Notes under the pieces: generated by a model
Seen by the model: the letters and a program-made list of their open reading frames with translations, nothing else
Databases searched by the model: none
What the model was told of the DNA's origin: nothing
In this document: piece after piece, positions 18,422 to 27,091 of the stretch
Numbering within the stretch: the stretch's first letter is position 1
Layout of the letters: the number at the start of each line of letters is the position of its first letter
From: Paraglaciecola mesophila KMM 241
GTDB taxonomy: Bacteria > Pseudomonadota > Gammaproteobacteria > Enterobacterales > Alteromonadaceae
Direction of reading: 5' to 3'
Assembly (NCBI RefSeq): GCF_000315015.1
Contig: NZ_BAEP01000049.1
Location: 20,697-84,696, forward strand
Length of the DNA: 64,000 nt
Position numbers and translations under genes: made by a program

Positions 18422-19324
18422 ATGAAAGATCTCGCCCACAGCTTAGTCTGTGATCAAACATCTCGCTTTGATTTAGCCCATCAAGACAGTCGCAGACGTT
18501 TCGTTAAACTCAGTGTTGCGGCTATGGGCCTAGCAGCCATGCCTGGTTCTATTGCATTTGCCGCCAATATGCTCAAGACCCCAGCGGCAGTTGGGCTACA
18601 ACTGTACACCCTGCGAGACATGATGGCGGTAAGCGTACCCGCCACATTAAAATTAGTCGCCGCTGTGGGCTATAAAGAGCTGGAATTTGCCGGCTATTTT
18701 GATCATAAAGCCAGTGAAGTAAAAACCATTTTACACAACGAAGGCTTAACTGCCCCTTCTGCTCATATTGGTCTCACGGAATTTGACAAAGGCGTTAATC
18801 AGGTTATCGATCATGCTCTTGAAGTAGGCCATCAATATCTTGTTATTCCGTATTTAACCGAAGAGCAAAGAGGCACTGGCATAGATGTATACAAAAAGCT
18901 CGCTGAGCGGTGCAATGTGATTGGTGAAGCCTGCAACAAAGCAGGTTTGAAACTCGCTTATCATAACCATGCATTCGAGTTTGAAATACGTAACGGCCAA
19001 TTACCTTATGATGTGCTGCTCAATGAAACCGACAAAGACCTCATGGCCATGGAAATGGACTTGTTTTGGATGTTCAAAGCCAAACAAGACCCCATCGCCT
19101 ATTTTAAACAACACCCAGGTCGCTTCAAATTGTGGCATGTAAAAGATATGGACGAAGCAGGAAACTTCGCTGATGTGGGCACTGGTACAATAGATTTCGC
19201 GCCTATTTTCGCGCAATCCCAACTTTCAGGTGTAGAACACAGGTTTGTAGAAAGAGATAAAACAGACGACAAATTGCAAACCATTCAACAGGGGTACAAG
19301 GCGATGTCTGCGCTATTAGCCTAA
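18422..19324 (+). CDS. Tat-exported TIM-barrel sugar isomerase/epimerase
   Basis: A 300-residue xylose-isomerase-like barrel with a twin-arginine leader (S-R-R-R-F-V-K-L-S-V, core ending I-A-F-A-A). Barrel residues include Y-H-N-H-A-F-E-F near 180, M-E-M-D-L-F-W near 205, W-H-V-K-D-M-D near 238 and R-F-V-E-R-D near 278. GGAG ribosome site 7 bases upstream. It follows lacI by about 50 bases and is probably co-transcribed. Likely a periplasmic lyase or isomerase for 3-keto-glycosides. Substrate unproven. Confidence 0.85.
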   Translation: MKDLAHSLVCDQTSRFDLAHQDSRRRFVKLSVAAMGLAAMPGSIAFAANMLKTPAAVGLQLYTLRDMMAVSVPATLKLVAAVGYKELEFAGYFDHKASEVKTILHNEGLTAPSAHIGLTEFDKGVNQVIDHALEVGHQYLVIPYLTEEQRGTGIDVYKKLAERCNVIGEACNKAGLKLAYHNHAFEFEIRNGQLPYDVLLNETDKDLMAMEMDLFWMFKAKQDPIAYFKQHPGRFKLWHVKDMDEAGNFADVGTGTIDFAPIFAQSQLSGVEHRFVERDKTDDKLQTIQQGYKAMSALLA

Positions 19325-19406
19325 ACGACAAGGATTGGTCTACACTGTAAATGTTCTTTTTACGGTAAAGATTTTATCTTTAGTTTTTAGCCTAGCCAGT
19401 TTAATT

Positions 19407-19443
19407 AAAAAGTCGCCCAGCCCGCACGCTGAGCGACTTTTTC
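19407..19443. terminator. Bidirectional terminator
   Basis: AGTCGC and GCGACT with inner CAG/CTG pairing (19411-19438), with a run of A before and of T after. It separates the isomerase gene from the convergent GNAT gene. Confidence 0.8.
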
Positions 19444-19463
19444 ATTGTTTTTTGAGTGTAGCT

Positions 19464-19937
19464 TTATTGCTCTACTGAAGCATCTAAAAGTAGCGTCATA
19501 AAACAACTATTTGGATCTAGGGGATAATCTGCAAAAGGGCCACATTCTACAAAGCCGAATTTACGATATAAATTTTTAGCGGGTTCGAAGTAACTCATAG
19601 TGCCCGTTTCTAGGCTTAACTGGCGTACTCCAATGAGCTTAGCTTGGACAATCAAATGCTGTAACAACGCTGCCCCGACGCCACGTTTACGGGCATCATG
19701 GGCACTGCGCATAGATTTAATTTCCCCGTGACTATCTGATAGCCGCTTCAATGCCACGCAACCTAATACACTTCCATTTTCGCGAGCTGACCAAAACGTA
19801 ATCGATTTATGTTTAAGTGCCTGCATATCTAACGCATGCACGCTTTCGGGGGGCGATGTGGCATACATATCTGCCAAGTGCTCTTCTAGCAAACCTCGCA
19901 CTCCATCACAGCTTAATGTGTCCACGGCTATTTGCAT
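19464..19937 (-). CDS. GNAT-family N-acetyltransferase
   Basis: A 157-residue GNAT protein. The acetyl-CoA loop R-K-R-G-V-G-A-A-L-L near residue 85 fits the R/Q-x-x-G-x-G/A motif, followed by the usual L-S-L-E-T-G and Y-x-K-F-G-F end (L-Y-R-K-F-G-F near 128). Cytoplasmic. The acceptor is unknown; the family includes amino-acid, peptide and small-molecule acetyltransferases. Single gene, no obvious link to neighbours. Confidence 0.9.
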   Translation of the reverse strand: MQIAVDTLSCDGVRGLLEEHLADMYATSPPESVHALDMQALKHKSITFWSARENGSVLGCVALKRLSDSHGEIKSMRSAHDARKRGVGAALLQHLIVQAKLIGVRQLSLETGTMSYFEPAKNLYRKFGFVECGPFADYPLDPNSCFMTLLLDASVEQ

Positions 19938-20075
19938 TCCTTCTCGCTCCTTCTCTTCTAGGTGAATTGTTCGGTCTACGAGCTAAAACTACCATTTTTC
20001 ACTGACTCATATAATCAATAGCCTACAAGTAAAGCGCAATATGGTGGTTGTTTGTACTTAGTGTTTGTTATGTGA

Positions 20076-20691
20076 CTAACAAAAATACTTATTTATTAAA
20101 GACGGACTTAATGAATAATCGCAACGCTGAAATAACACTAAGTTGAATAAGTCACCGTATACCGCCATTTCTTGCACGCCTGTGCGGCGCGTAAGGATAT
20201 CTGGCTTGCCTTTCGTCATTCCATATAAATCAACACACAGGTTCGGTGGGGAAACATTTTTGCCCAGCCTTGCGCGCATCAGCAAACACATCATGTATAC
20301 GCTGCACGTCATTTGTACGCATGACCATCATGCGCTGACCAACCGTTTCAGATTGAGCGTAGCCGACACCCTCCTCTAACAATGATTACCATTTAAGCAC
20401 ACGTATAAGGCCATGGCTGTCAATGGATCCATTTTGTAAGCGCTAAGACGTGAGCGCGCTGTCCACTCCATAAATTGAGCAAGCTTGATCAGGGCCTAAT
20501 TGACCTTTATCAATTTGCGTAAAGCCTAATTGAGTCAGATAACTAATGAGTGTTTCGCTAACATCTGTGTCTATCGTGACTTCGTACACCCCAGTGATAC
20601 CCGAGGCTGGCAGCGGTTTTCCCGCACTATTGCCAACGCTATTCATGCCTAACAAAACTACCAAAATCCATAATTTCCCAAAGACCCTCAT
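20076..20691 (-). pseudogene. Decayed exported VOC-family protein
   Basis: Reading the minus strand from the ATG at 20691 gives a signal peptide (core V-V-L-L-G-M-N-S-V-G-N-S-A) and a VOC start (G-V-Y-E-V-T-I-D-T-D-V). It stops at TAG (20443-20445), but the same frame continues as R-L-Q-N-G-S-I-D-S-H-G-L-I, meets a TAA, and continues through G-Q-R-M-M-V-M-R-T-N-D-V-Q-R-I-H-D-V-F. One extra base near 20229-20234 then shifts the frame, and the protein finishes as D-L-Y-G-M-T-K-G-K-P to the TAG at 20076. Two nonsense codons and one frameshift make it a pseudogene. It lies back to back with the intact VOC cluster. Confidence 0.8.
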
Positions 20692-20724
20692 TTAGTTACC
20701 TTTTTTTCAGTACTTGTATATGAT

Positions 20725-20737
20725 TTGGTGACACCAA
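20725..20737. promoter_or_regulatory. Palindrome TTGGTG-A-CACCAA
   Basis: Perfect 6-bp inverted repeat about a single base, in the promoter between the VOC pseudogene and the intact VOC genes. Could be a repressor or activator site. It directly abuts the palindrome at 20739-20754. Confidence 0.5.
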
Positions 20738-20738
20738 C

Positions 20739-20754
20739 ATTTGTACGGACAAAT
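20739..20754. promoter_or_regulatory. ATTTGT-ACGG-ACAAAT palindrome upstream of the VOC genes
   Basis: Perfect 6-bp inverted repeat with an ACGG centre, ending 5 bases before the VOC start codon at 20760. The same element, extended to 7 bp, is at 47797-47815 and with one change at 39299-39316, each upstream of a catabolic or uptake gene. It occupies the place where a ribosome site would be, so it may mark a leaderless start or a repressor that blocks translation initiation. Confidence 0.65.
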
Positions 20755-20759
20755 TTCTA

Positions 20760-21854
20760 ATGAGTTTGAAATTGAATATACGATTTTTAATTTTAATCAT
20801 GGGCGCACTGTTAGCGAGCTTCACTCTTGCCAAACATGCCTATGCAGATTCAAACGATGCGTTAGCCCCCAAAAGCAGTGCAAAAGACGCCCTTGCCATG
20901 CCGCTACATACCGTAACCATCGCCACGGTATCTTTAGAGCAAAGCTTATTGTTTTACCGTGACGGCATGGGTATGCAGGTTGAAGGGCCTTTAACAATAA
21001 GCCCTGCGCTGGAAAAGGCGCACCGAGCTCTGTGGCAAATGCCAGATGACTTAAGTTGGCAAACCTACCGTTTGTATCGAGAAGGAATCGACAGCGCAAT
21101 ACAAATTCGTCTTTTGGTGCTGAGTAAACCTATGCCTACTATCCATGATAGTTGGAATTCTAGAGAGTTAGGGCCATTCTCATTGGGCTTTCCCAACACG
21201 GATACCGTCGCGCTGGACAAACACATTCGTACCATAGGTTTTGGGGCACTCAATACCCTTGAAAGCTACCCTATTCCTCGCGCCGATGGCAGCAAGTATC
21301 AAATTGACGAAACCATTTTTAACGCCCCTGATTTTAATCACGGGGTCGCTATCACCCGGGGCAATGGCATGGCGCAATTAGGCCCGACAGATACTAACGG
21401 CAAAGGTGGGCCCGCCTATTCAGCACAGGTGATTACAGATTCAGAATCACAGCTTACCTTCTATACCGATGTGCTTGGTCTTGAAATTCGCTCAGACAGG
21501 GTATTCAAATCTGCTGGTGACAAAGGTGCCATGAACTTACCCAATGGCACCGAGTTCAGATTCGCCATTGTCTACAGCAAAGGCGCAACAACCGGGCATA
21601 TGCTGTTCGTAGATTTTCACAACATTGAACCGATTAAGCCTAAAAATGCCCCTAGTTTGCCGAATATCGGCTTAGGGATGTGGAGCTTCCCTGTACGCTC
21701 GATACAACAGGTAATGGACAATGCTAAAGCGCATGGCGCAACGATTGTCAGTCAGCCTAAAAAGGTTAACGATCCGCTCGTGGGTAAATCAGTGGTGGCC
21801 ACATTACGAGCCCCCAATGGCTTTTTAATAGAAGTGTTTGAGGTGCAACCCTAA
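20760..21854 (+). CDS. Exported two-domain VOC-family protein
   Basis: A 364-residue protein with a signal peptide (hydrophobic core to residue 28, ending H-A-Y-A) and two vicinal-oxygen-chelate modules, about residues 45-170 (H-T-V-T-I-A-T-V-S-L-E-Q-S-L-L-F-Y) and 215-360 (Q-V-I-T-D-S-E-S-Q-L-T-F-Y). The tandem betalphabetabetabeta layout resembles extradiol dioxygenases and glyoxalase-type proteins, but those are normally cytoplasmic. Its stop overlaps the next VOC gene by one base, so they form an operon. Enzyme or ligand-binding role open. An internal Met 13 codons in is a possible alternative start. Confidence 0.82.
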   Translation: MSLKLNIRFLILIMGALLASFTLAKHAYADSNDALAPKSSAKDALAMPLHTVTIATVSLEQSLLFYRDGMGMQVEGPLTISPALEKAHRALWQMPDDLSWQTYRLYREGIDSAIQIRLLVLSKPMPTIHDSWNSRELGPFSLGFPNTDTVALDKHIRTIGFGALNTLESYPIPRADGSKYQIDETIFNAPDFNHGVAITRGNGMAQLGPTDTNGKGGPAYSAQVITDSESQLTFYTDVLGLEIRSDRVFKSAGDKGAMNLPNGTEFRFAIVYSKGATTGHMLFVDFHNIEPIKPKNAPSLPNIGLGMWSFPVRSIQQVMDNAKAHGATIVSQPKKVNDPLVGKSVVATLRAPNGFLIEVFEVQP

Positions 21855-22873
21855 TGCGCACCTTCATACTGATTTATACATTACTGAGCTCTTTGCTGAT
21901 CATCCCTTTTGGCCATGCAAAAGACTTCACGCTCAACGGGTTTACCGAAACCGTTTTTATCGTCTCTGATATCGAAAAAACCAGCCAGTTTTATCAACAA
22001 TATGCAGGCTGGGAAGTACGCTCCACAGAGGAGGTCGCGCCAGAATTAAAGCAGTTATGGCAACTACCTGAGAGGGCAAGCTTAAAGCAAGTACTGCTTG
22101 CCAACAAAGGCGAACAGCGTGGTTACGTGCGTTTAATTCAAATAAACAATGTTCAGCAAGAGATGATTAGGGCTAACACTCAGTCATGGGATGTAGGCGG
22201 TATATTTGATGTTAACGTGCGAGTGGCTGATATGCAGAAGAAACGTCAACAGTTGCAAGACGCTGGCTGGCGCGGCACAAGCGACCCTGTCTCATTTACC
22301 TTCGAGCCTTATGAAGTCACGGAGTGGATAACAACAGGTTTCGACGGCATTAGTTTTGCCATGATTGAACGCATCAAGCCCACCCTAAAAGGCTGGCCAA
22401 ACGTAAAGCAAATGAGCCGAGTGTTTAATTCCACTCAAGTGGTAAGCGACATTGATACGTCTTTGGCGTTTTACCGTGATGTACTGGGCTTTCAATTGTA
22501 TTTAGAGCACAAAGGCGCCAGTAAAGAAGCGGGCCCAAATGTGCTTGGCTTACCTTACAACTTGACCACAAAAATCCCTCGTTCGGTGTATATATTGCAC
22601 CCGCAAAAGCTAAACGAAGGGTCAGTTGAACTACTTCAATTTCACGGCGCTATGGGTAAAAATGTTAGCACCAAAGCTGCACCACCGAATTTAGGCATTG
22701 TCACCTTGCGTTTTCCAGTAGACAATTTACCTGCTCTCAAAGCGCATTTAATACAAAAAAAAGTGCAAATTGTATCCCAGGCGACGCTGAATTTACCTCC
22801 ATATGGATTAGTGGATATGCTGGCAATTAGAACGCCAGACCAAACATGGATCGAGTTTTATCAGACGCATTAA
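21854..22873 (+). CDS. Exported two-domain VOC-family protein
   Basis: A 339-residue paralogue of the preceding gene: signal peptide ending F-G-H-A, then two VOC modules (F-T-E-T-V-F-I-V-S-D-I-E-K-T-S-Q-F-Y at about 30 and T-Q-V-V-S-D-I-D-T-S-L-A-F-Y at about 193). ATG overlaps the upstream stop (TAATG). Followed after 25 bases by the Crp/Fnr gene. Two adjacent exported two-domain VOC proteins suggest a periplasmic heteromeric binder or dioxygenase. The usual metal-ligand triad cannot be assigned with confidence by eye. Confidence 0.8.
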   Translation: MRTFILIYTLLSSLLIIPFGHAKDFTLNGFTETVFIVSDIEKTSQFYQQYAGWEVRSTEEVAPELKQLWQLPERASLKQVLLANKGEQRGYVRLIQINNVQQEMIRANTQSWDVGGIFDVNVRVADMQKKRQQLQDAGWRGTSDPVSFTFEPYEVTEWITTGFDGISFAMIERIKPTLKGWPNVKQMSRVFNSTQVVSDIDTSLAFYRDVLGFQLYLEHKGASKEAGPNVLGLPYNLTTKIPRSVYILHPQKLNEGSVELLQFHGAMGKNVSTKAAPPNLGIVTLRFPVDNLPALKAHLIQKKVQIVSQATLNLPPYGLVDMLAIRTPDQTWIEFYQTH

Positions 22874-22898
22874 CATAATAAGAAAATAGGCTGAATTC

Positions 22899-23597
22899 AT
22901 GTCACTCGATATCAATAAAGTAGTCATTAAAACTTCCCTTACCTCATGTTTCGGAAGCCATTTTAAAGAAGTTGAAGGGGCCAATGCCTTCATTGATGAG
23001 CTAGCCGAAGATGCAGAAGAAGTGTCTTTCGCACAAGGTGAGTACGTGTTTCGAGAAAAAGACGCACCAGAATACGTATACATTCCTGAGTCTGGCTCAT
23101 TAATGCTTGAGCGCTCTACCGCGTCAGGTTCACGTCAAGTATTTGCTTTTCTGTTCACGGGTAACCTTGCTGGACTGTCAGAGAATGTCAGCTACAGTTT
23201 CAGTGCAAAAGCCCTAACCAACTGTGTGGTTATCCGCATTAGCCGTAAATTAATGCAAGATATTTTCGATAAATACCCAGCGGTAGCAAAGCGCTATCAC
23301 GATGTTACTGGGCATATCTTGTCGCTGATTTTGGATCAACTGTTCATCATGGGGCAGAAGTCCGCCCATCAGCGTCTAGCTCACTTTCTATTAGATATGG
23401 AACATAGATTAGGCCGAGGTACCCATCGATTCCTATTACCTATGAGCCGACAAGATATTGCTGATTACCTGGGTATGAGTTTAGAGACCGCCAGCCGCGG
23501 GTTCAGTAAATTGAAAAAAGACGGATTAATCTCCATCGAAAGCAACTACCAAATCACCGTTACCGACAGCGAAAAGCTTATTTCCTACGCTGATTAA
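22899..23597 (+). CDS. Crp/Fnr-family transcriptional regulator without Fe-S cysteines
   Basis: A 232-residue regulator with an N-terminal cyclic-nucleotide-like beta-barrel (about 30-120), dimer helix (125-160) and C-terminal winged HTH (about 175-225). The recognition helix reads L-E-T-A-S-R, the same ExxSR arrangement that lets E. coli FNR read TTGAT. Only one N-terminal Cys (17) exists, so the FNR [4Fe-4S] oxygen sensor is absent and the signal must differ. It lies inside the VOC cluster; TTGAT-N4-ATCAA sites occur just downstream (23628, 24449) and at 39335-39372. Likely a local activator. Confidence 0.88.
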   Translation: MSLDINKVVIKTSLTSCFGSHFKEVEGANAFIDELAEDAEEVSFAQGEYVFREKDAPEYVYIPESGSLMLERSTASGSRQVFAFLFTGNLAGLSENVSYSFSAKALTNCVVIRISRKLMQDIFDKYPAVAKRYHDVTGHILSLILDQLFIMGQKSAHQRLAHFLLDMEHRLGRGTHRFLLPMSRQDIADYLGMSLETASRGFSKLKKDGLISIESNYQITVTDSEKLISYAD

Positions 23598-23627
23598 TTT
23601 ATTCACCAGCAGGTCAAAGCAGCACAC

Positions 23628-23641
23628 TTGATCATTATCAA
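23628..23641. promoter_or_regulatory. FNR-type box TTGAT-CATT-ATCAA
   Basis: Perfect 5-bp palindrome with a 4-base spacer, identical to the FNR consensus halves. It lies about 95 bases upstream of the single-domain VOC gene and directly after the Crp/Fnr gene whose recognition helix fits it. Confidence 0.7.
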
Positions 23642-23643
23642 TG

Positions 23644-23689
23644 CGCCATTTTTAGATGGCGTAGATATTGTTATTCGTTTCTAAACGAA
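23644..23689 (+). other. Two small hairpins in the VOC gene leader
   Basis: CGCCAT/ATGGCG (23644-23661, 6-base loop) and TTCGTTT/AAACGAA (23674-23689, 2-base loop). Neither has a T tract, so they look more like leader structures than terminators. Confidence 0.4.
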
Positions 23690-23734
23690 GCAAGCATCTA
23701 AAACGTCAGTAACAATAAGAATGGAAAACCAAAC

Positions 23735-24301
23735 ATGAAAATCAGATCTTCATTATTCGCAGTTATGCTGTGTGCCCTGCCCTGTATTCAAAGTATTGCG
23801 GCCCCTGTTAACGACGAAGACCGTATCTCAGTGGACATTCGCCGCACGACTTTTCTCGTCAATGACATCGACACGTCGTTGCAATTGTATCGCGATGCGC
23901 TTGGCTTGAACGTAATTTACGATCAGATGATCAACAGTCCTATGGAAAACGGCGAAATCCGTAAGCGCCGCCTGGTGCTGATGCAAGCGAACGACACCTT
24001 CATCGGTGCACTAGGTTTACTGCAATACATATACCCTGAAAAGCCCCAGCGCCAAGAAAAATTTGATGAGCCGGTCCCTAGTGACCCTATTATGGTGATG
24101 AACGTATCAGACCTAGACACCCGATGGAAAAGCGTAGAGCAATCCCCCAAGGTGGCTGTAATAGAGGCACCACATCACGTTGAATACCCCAGAGCTGACG
24201 GTGGCAAAATCGCCGTAATGGTGTCTATGATCCGCGATCCTGACGGTTATTGGATAGAAGTAAATCAGTTGCTCGACGCCCCAGCCAAAGCCAGCGATTA
24301 A
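23735..24301 (+). CDS. Exported single-domain VOC-family protein
   Basis: A 188-residue protein with a signal peptide (core A-V-M-L-C-A-L-P-C-I-Q-S-I-A-A) and one VOC module: R-T-T-F-L-V-N-D-I-D-T-S-L-Q-L-Y-R-D-A-L-G-L near residue 38 to R-D-P-D-G-Y-W-I-E-V-N-Q near 170, the classic glyoxalase/bleomycin-resistance ending with the Glu of the metal triad (I-E-V). Preceded by an FNR-type box and closed by a terminator. Half the size of the two upstream paralogues. Periplasmic by prediction; substrate unknown. Confidence 0.85.
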   Translation: MKIRSSLFAVMLCALPCIQSIAAPVNDEDRISVDIRRTTFLVNDIDTSLQLYRDALGLNVIYDQMINSPMENGEIRKRRLVLMQANDTFIGALGLLQYIYPEKPQRQEKFDEPVPSDPIMVMNVSDLDTRWKSVEQSPKVAVIEAPHHVEYPRADGGKIAVMVSMIRDPDGYWIEVNQLLDAPAKASD

Positions 24302-24337
24302 TACCACTCTACTATAAAAAAAGAATAACCAAGCCCT

Positions 24338-24376
24338 AAAAAACACCTAGTAACTCTATGTTATATAGGTGTTTTT
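24338..24376 (+). terminator. Terminator after the VOC gene
   Basis: AAACACCTA and TAGGTGTTT form a 9-bp stem followed by a T run. Confidence 0.75.
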
Positions 24377-24448
24377 CTGTTTATCTTTAAATATAATCTT
24401 TTACCACTCCTTTACTGCACAACCAGTTACTTAAGCAGATTGAGATTG

Positions 24449-24462
24449 TTGATTTTTATCAA
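24449..24462. promoter_or_regulatory. FNR-type box TTGAT-TTTT-ATCAA
   Basis: Perfect palindromic halves with a 4-base spacer, about 90 bases upstream of the TonB receptor start. Confidence 0.7.
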
Positions 24463-24510
24463 ACCGCCCCTGAGTAAGCAGTGCTAGATTGCTGACACCG
24501 ATAAAACAAT

Positions 24511-24528
24511 AATTTGCCCGTACATACC
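24511..24528. promoter_or_regulatory. Weak copy of the ACGG-centred palindrome
   Basis: AATTTGC-CCGT-ACATACC. It keeps the left arm and the CCGT core (reverse complement of ACGG) but only 4 of 7 bases of the right arm. It lies about 20 bases before the TonB receptor start, where strong copies lie for other genes. Confidence 0.4.
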
Positions 24529-24548
24529 CACACTCAACAGGAATGCCA

Positions 24549-27017
24549 ATGACATTAATAATAAAAAAGCTCCCTCTGGCGATTGCATCGATTTTGATGA
24601 CGCAACCATTGATGACTCTCGCTCAAGAAGCACCGGCGGTCTCGGTAAACGACGATGCACTGGAAATAATTGAAGTTACATCGCGTAAAAAGGTCGAGTC
24701 ATTAAACCGCATCCCTGTGGCTGTATCTGCTTTTTCTGACACCATGATCGAGCAACAAGGCTTTCAAAGCATTGATGATATTGCCCGTTTTTCATCAGGG
24801 TTGAGCTTCTCTAAAGCCTTTGGGCGCGCCACGGAACGCCCGGTTATTCGCGGTATGGGCAACGTACTAGCTGGTATACAATTTGGTGTCGAGTCAGGCG
24901 CGGCTTACTTTATTGACGGCAATTACTATTCTGGTGATGTGCAGAGCTTAGACATGTCTGATGTTGCCAGAGTAGAAGTGGTGAAAGGCCCACAAAGTGC
25001 TTTGTACGGACGAAACTCTTATTCAGGGGCAATCAATTTCATTACCAAAGGTCCTGACCACGGAGATTTTACTGGCAACGTAAAATTGAACCTAGCGCAA
25101 GATGCAGAGCGCACAGCTTCTGCGTATATCAGCGGCCCCCTAAATGATTGGTTAGCAGCTAGCTTGAGCGTGCGAGATTACCAAGTTGACGGCGATGACA
25201 ATTGGCGCAATATCGTCACCGATGACATCGTTGGCGGTGAAGACACGCGTTCAGTTAGCGTTGTTTTAGATGCAGCTCCCTCTGACAAACTCGGTGTGCG
25301 CTTTCGATTTCAAAGCCAAGAAGACAGAGATGAAACACGGCCGTTTTTCTTAACTCCCACCAGCGAAAATAACTGCGCACCAGGCTATCGTTCATTATCA
25401 TCTTGGGCTGCGTCTGGTTCAGAGAACAACTTTCAATACTTCTGTGGCGAGATTAAAAACCAGCCCATCGCCCTTAACGATAAAGCGGATGCCGACGGTA
25501 TACCGAACGAAGTATCAGGTGTGCCGATTAATAGCTTTCTACCTTCTGGCTCAACATTTTTCGGTACCCCCTATGACACAGCCGATGGCACCGCCTATGA
25601 CGGCGTCGGTCGCGATTTAATCATCTCAAGTTTGGCGGTAGATTATGAAACCGATGCTGGCTATAGCATGTCACTGGCGCTAGGCTATCGTGATGATGAT
25701 ATCAGCACCGGCTCTGATGGCGATAATTCATCGGTCAATTACACCTTTGCTCCGGGTCAAGAGGCCTTCTTTGCCAATACGTCACGTCAAGAAACCAAAG
25801 ACCAAACAGTCGAACTTACCCTGCAATCACCTGAAGGAAAACTACAGTGGATGGCGGGTGCGTTTTATTATGACCAGGACCGAGACAGTTTTGATCTCAC
25901 CTTTGAAGACGCAAAAGTCGGTATTTTCCAAGACAACAGTACAGTGACCAACAAGGCCGTTTATGCGTCTATTGATTATCAATTTAGCGATAAGCTTGAT
26001 GGCACCTTTGAAGCACGCTGGGCCGAAGAAGAAAAAACCGTTACAGAATTTGACCCAGACGGCCTTATGACGTTTGAAGCCGATGGCAGTTGGAACAACT
26101 TCACACCAAGAGCCACCCTCAATTATCGCTATGACGATAGCACTATTTTTTACGGGATCGTCGCCCAAGGGGTTAAGCCCGGCGGTATTAATGGATCAGC
26201 GGGTGCTGACACGGGCAAACCCACTTACGAGCAAGAAGAAATTACCACTTTTGAGCTCGGTATAAAAAGCAGCGCCCTAAACGATGTGTACGCCACTGTG
26301 TCTATGTTTTACAACGATGTGAGCGACGTTCAACTGACTACGCCCTTAAATGTGCCCTCGGGTAATGTCACTTCAGTCGCCACTAGCCAAGGTGAAGGTG
26401 AAGTCTTTGGTGTAGAAGTGGATATCAACGCCCAGTTTAACGAAAACTTGTCGGGGCGGTTTACCTATGCACTAGCTGACACCAAATTTACCAAAGGTTG
26501 TGACGACTTTCAGTGGTCATTAACCAGCGGCGGCGGAGTGTTAACACCGGGCACAACAACGGGTACGGATTTCCGCGACGATTTTGGTATTACCACGCCT
26601 GCTAGTTGCTCTATCGATGGCAACGCGTTCCCTCTTAGTTCAAAACATCAAGCCAGTGCATTTTTAGAATACATCACGCCCATCACAGGCGAACTCGAAG
26701 CCTTCTTTAATGTTGATGCCAGCTACGAGTCAAAAAAATACGTACAAGTACATAACTTAGCCTACGTGCCTAGCGCTATCATTATGGGCGCCAGAATGGG
26801 CGTCAACGGCGAAAACTGGCGGGTGAGTTTATATGCCAGAAACTTAACCGATGAAGATGCCCCTATTTTGACATCTCGCTGGTTAGGCATCCCTTACTTT
26901 ACCTTTTCGTCCCTCAACACCGCGCCTGACGGGGCTGATAATGGTTCACCGCGAGCATTTTTTAGTGCAGCTCGACGCGGTAGACAAGTGGGTATCGACA
27001 TGTCATATCGCTTTTAA
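24549..27017 (+). CDS. TonB-dependent outer-membrane receptor
   Basis: About 820 residues. Signal peptide (I-A-S-I-L-M-T-Q-P-L-M-T-L-A), TonB-box region E-I-I-E-V-T-S-R-K-K, plug domain (V-I-R-G-M-G-N-V; V-E-V-V-K-G-P-Q-S-A-L-Y-G) and a long beta barrel ending I-D-M-S-Y-R-F. I prefer the second ATG (24549), 6 bases after AGGA; an ATG at 24543 is possible. Closely related to the receptor at 36918-39206 (same E-V-T-S-R and plug layout). Downstream of the VOC genes and of an FNR box, so it probably imports the ligand the VOC proteins handle. Confidence 0.93.
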   Translation: MTLIIKKLPLAIASILMTQPLMTLAQEAPAVSVNDDALEIIEVTSRKKVESLNRIPVAVSAFSDTMIEQQGFQSIDDIARFSSGLSFSKAFGRATERPVIRGMGNVLAGIQFGVESGAAYFIDGNYYSGDVQSLDMSDVARVEVVKGPQSALYGRNSYSGAINFITKGPDHGDFTGNVKLNLAQDAERTASAYISGPLNDWLAASLSVRDYQVDGDDNWRNIVTDDIVGGEDTRSVSVVLDAAPSDKLGVRFRFQSQEDRDETRPFFLTPTSENNCAPGYRSLSSWAASGSENNFQYFCGEIKNQPIALNDKADADGIPNEVSGVPINSFLPSGSTFFGTPYDTADGTAYDGVGRDLIISSLAVDYETDAGYSMSLALGYRDDDISTGSDGDNSSVNYTFAPGQEAFFANTSRQETKDQTVELTLQSPEGKLQWMAGAFYYDQDRDSFDLTFEDAKVGIFQDNSTVTNKAVYASIDYQFSDKLDGTFEARWAEEEKTVTEFDPDGLMTFEADGSWNNFTPRATLNYRYDDSTIFYGIVAQGVKPGGINGSAGADTGKPTYEQEEITTFELGIKSSALNDVYATVSMFYNDVSDVQLTTPLNVPSGNVTSVATSQGEGEVFGVEVDINAQFNENLSGRFTYALADTKFTKGCDDFQWSLTSGGGVLTPGTTTGTDFRDDFGITTPASCSIDGNAFPLSSKHQASAFLEYITPITGELEAFFNVDASYESKKYVQVHNLAYVPSAIIMGARMGVNGENWRVSLYARNLTDEDAPILTSRWLGIPYFTFSSLNTAPDGADNGSPRAFFSAARRGRQVGIDMSYRF

Positions 27018-27091
27018 CGTCAAGGCTTTGTGCGTTTGAATGTTGACTCCTTTGAGATTGACTCGCTACGCAAGCGATTATAAACAGTAAA

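Noticed and set aside
20076..20312. Short minus-strand frame read as a stand-alone gene
   Set aside because: Its last 50 codons are the C-terminus of the decayed VOC gene; the rest is out of frame.
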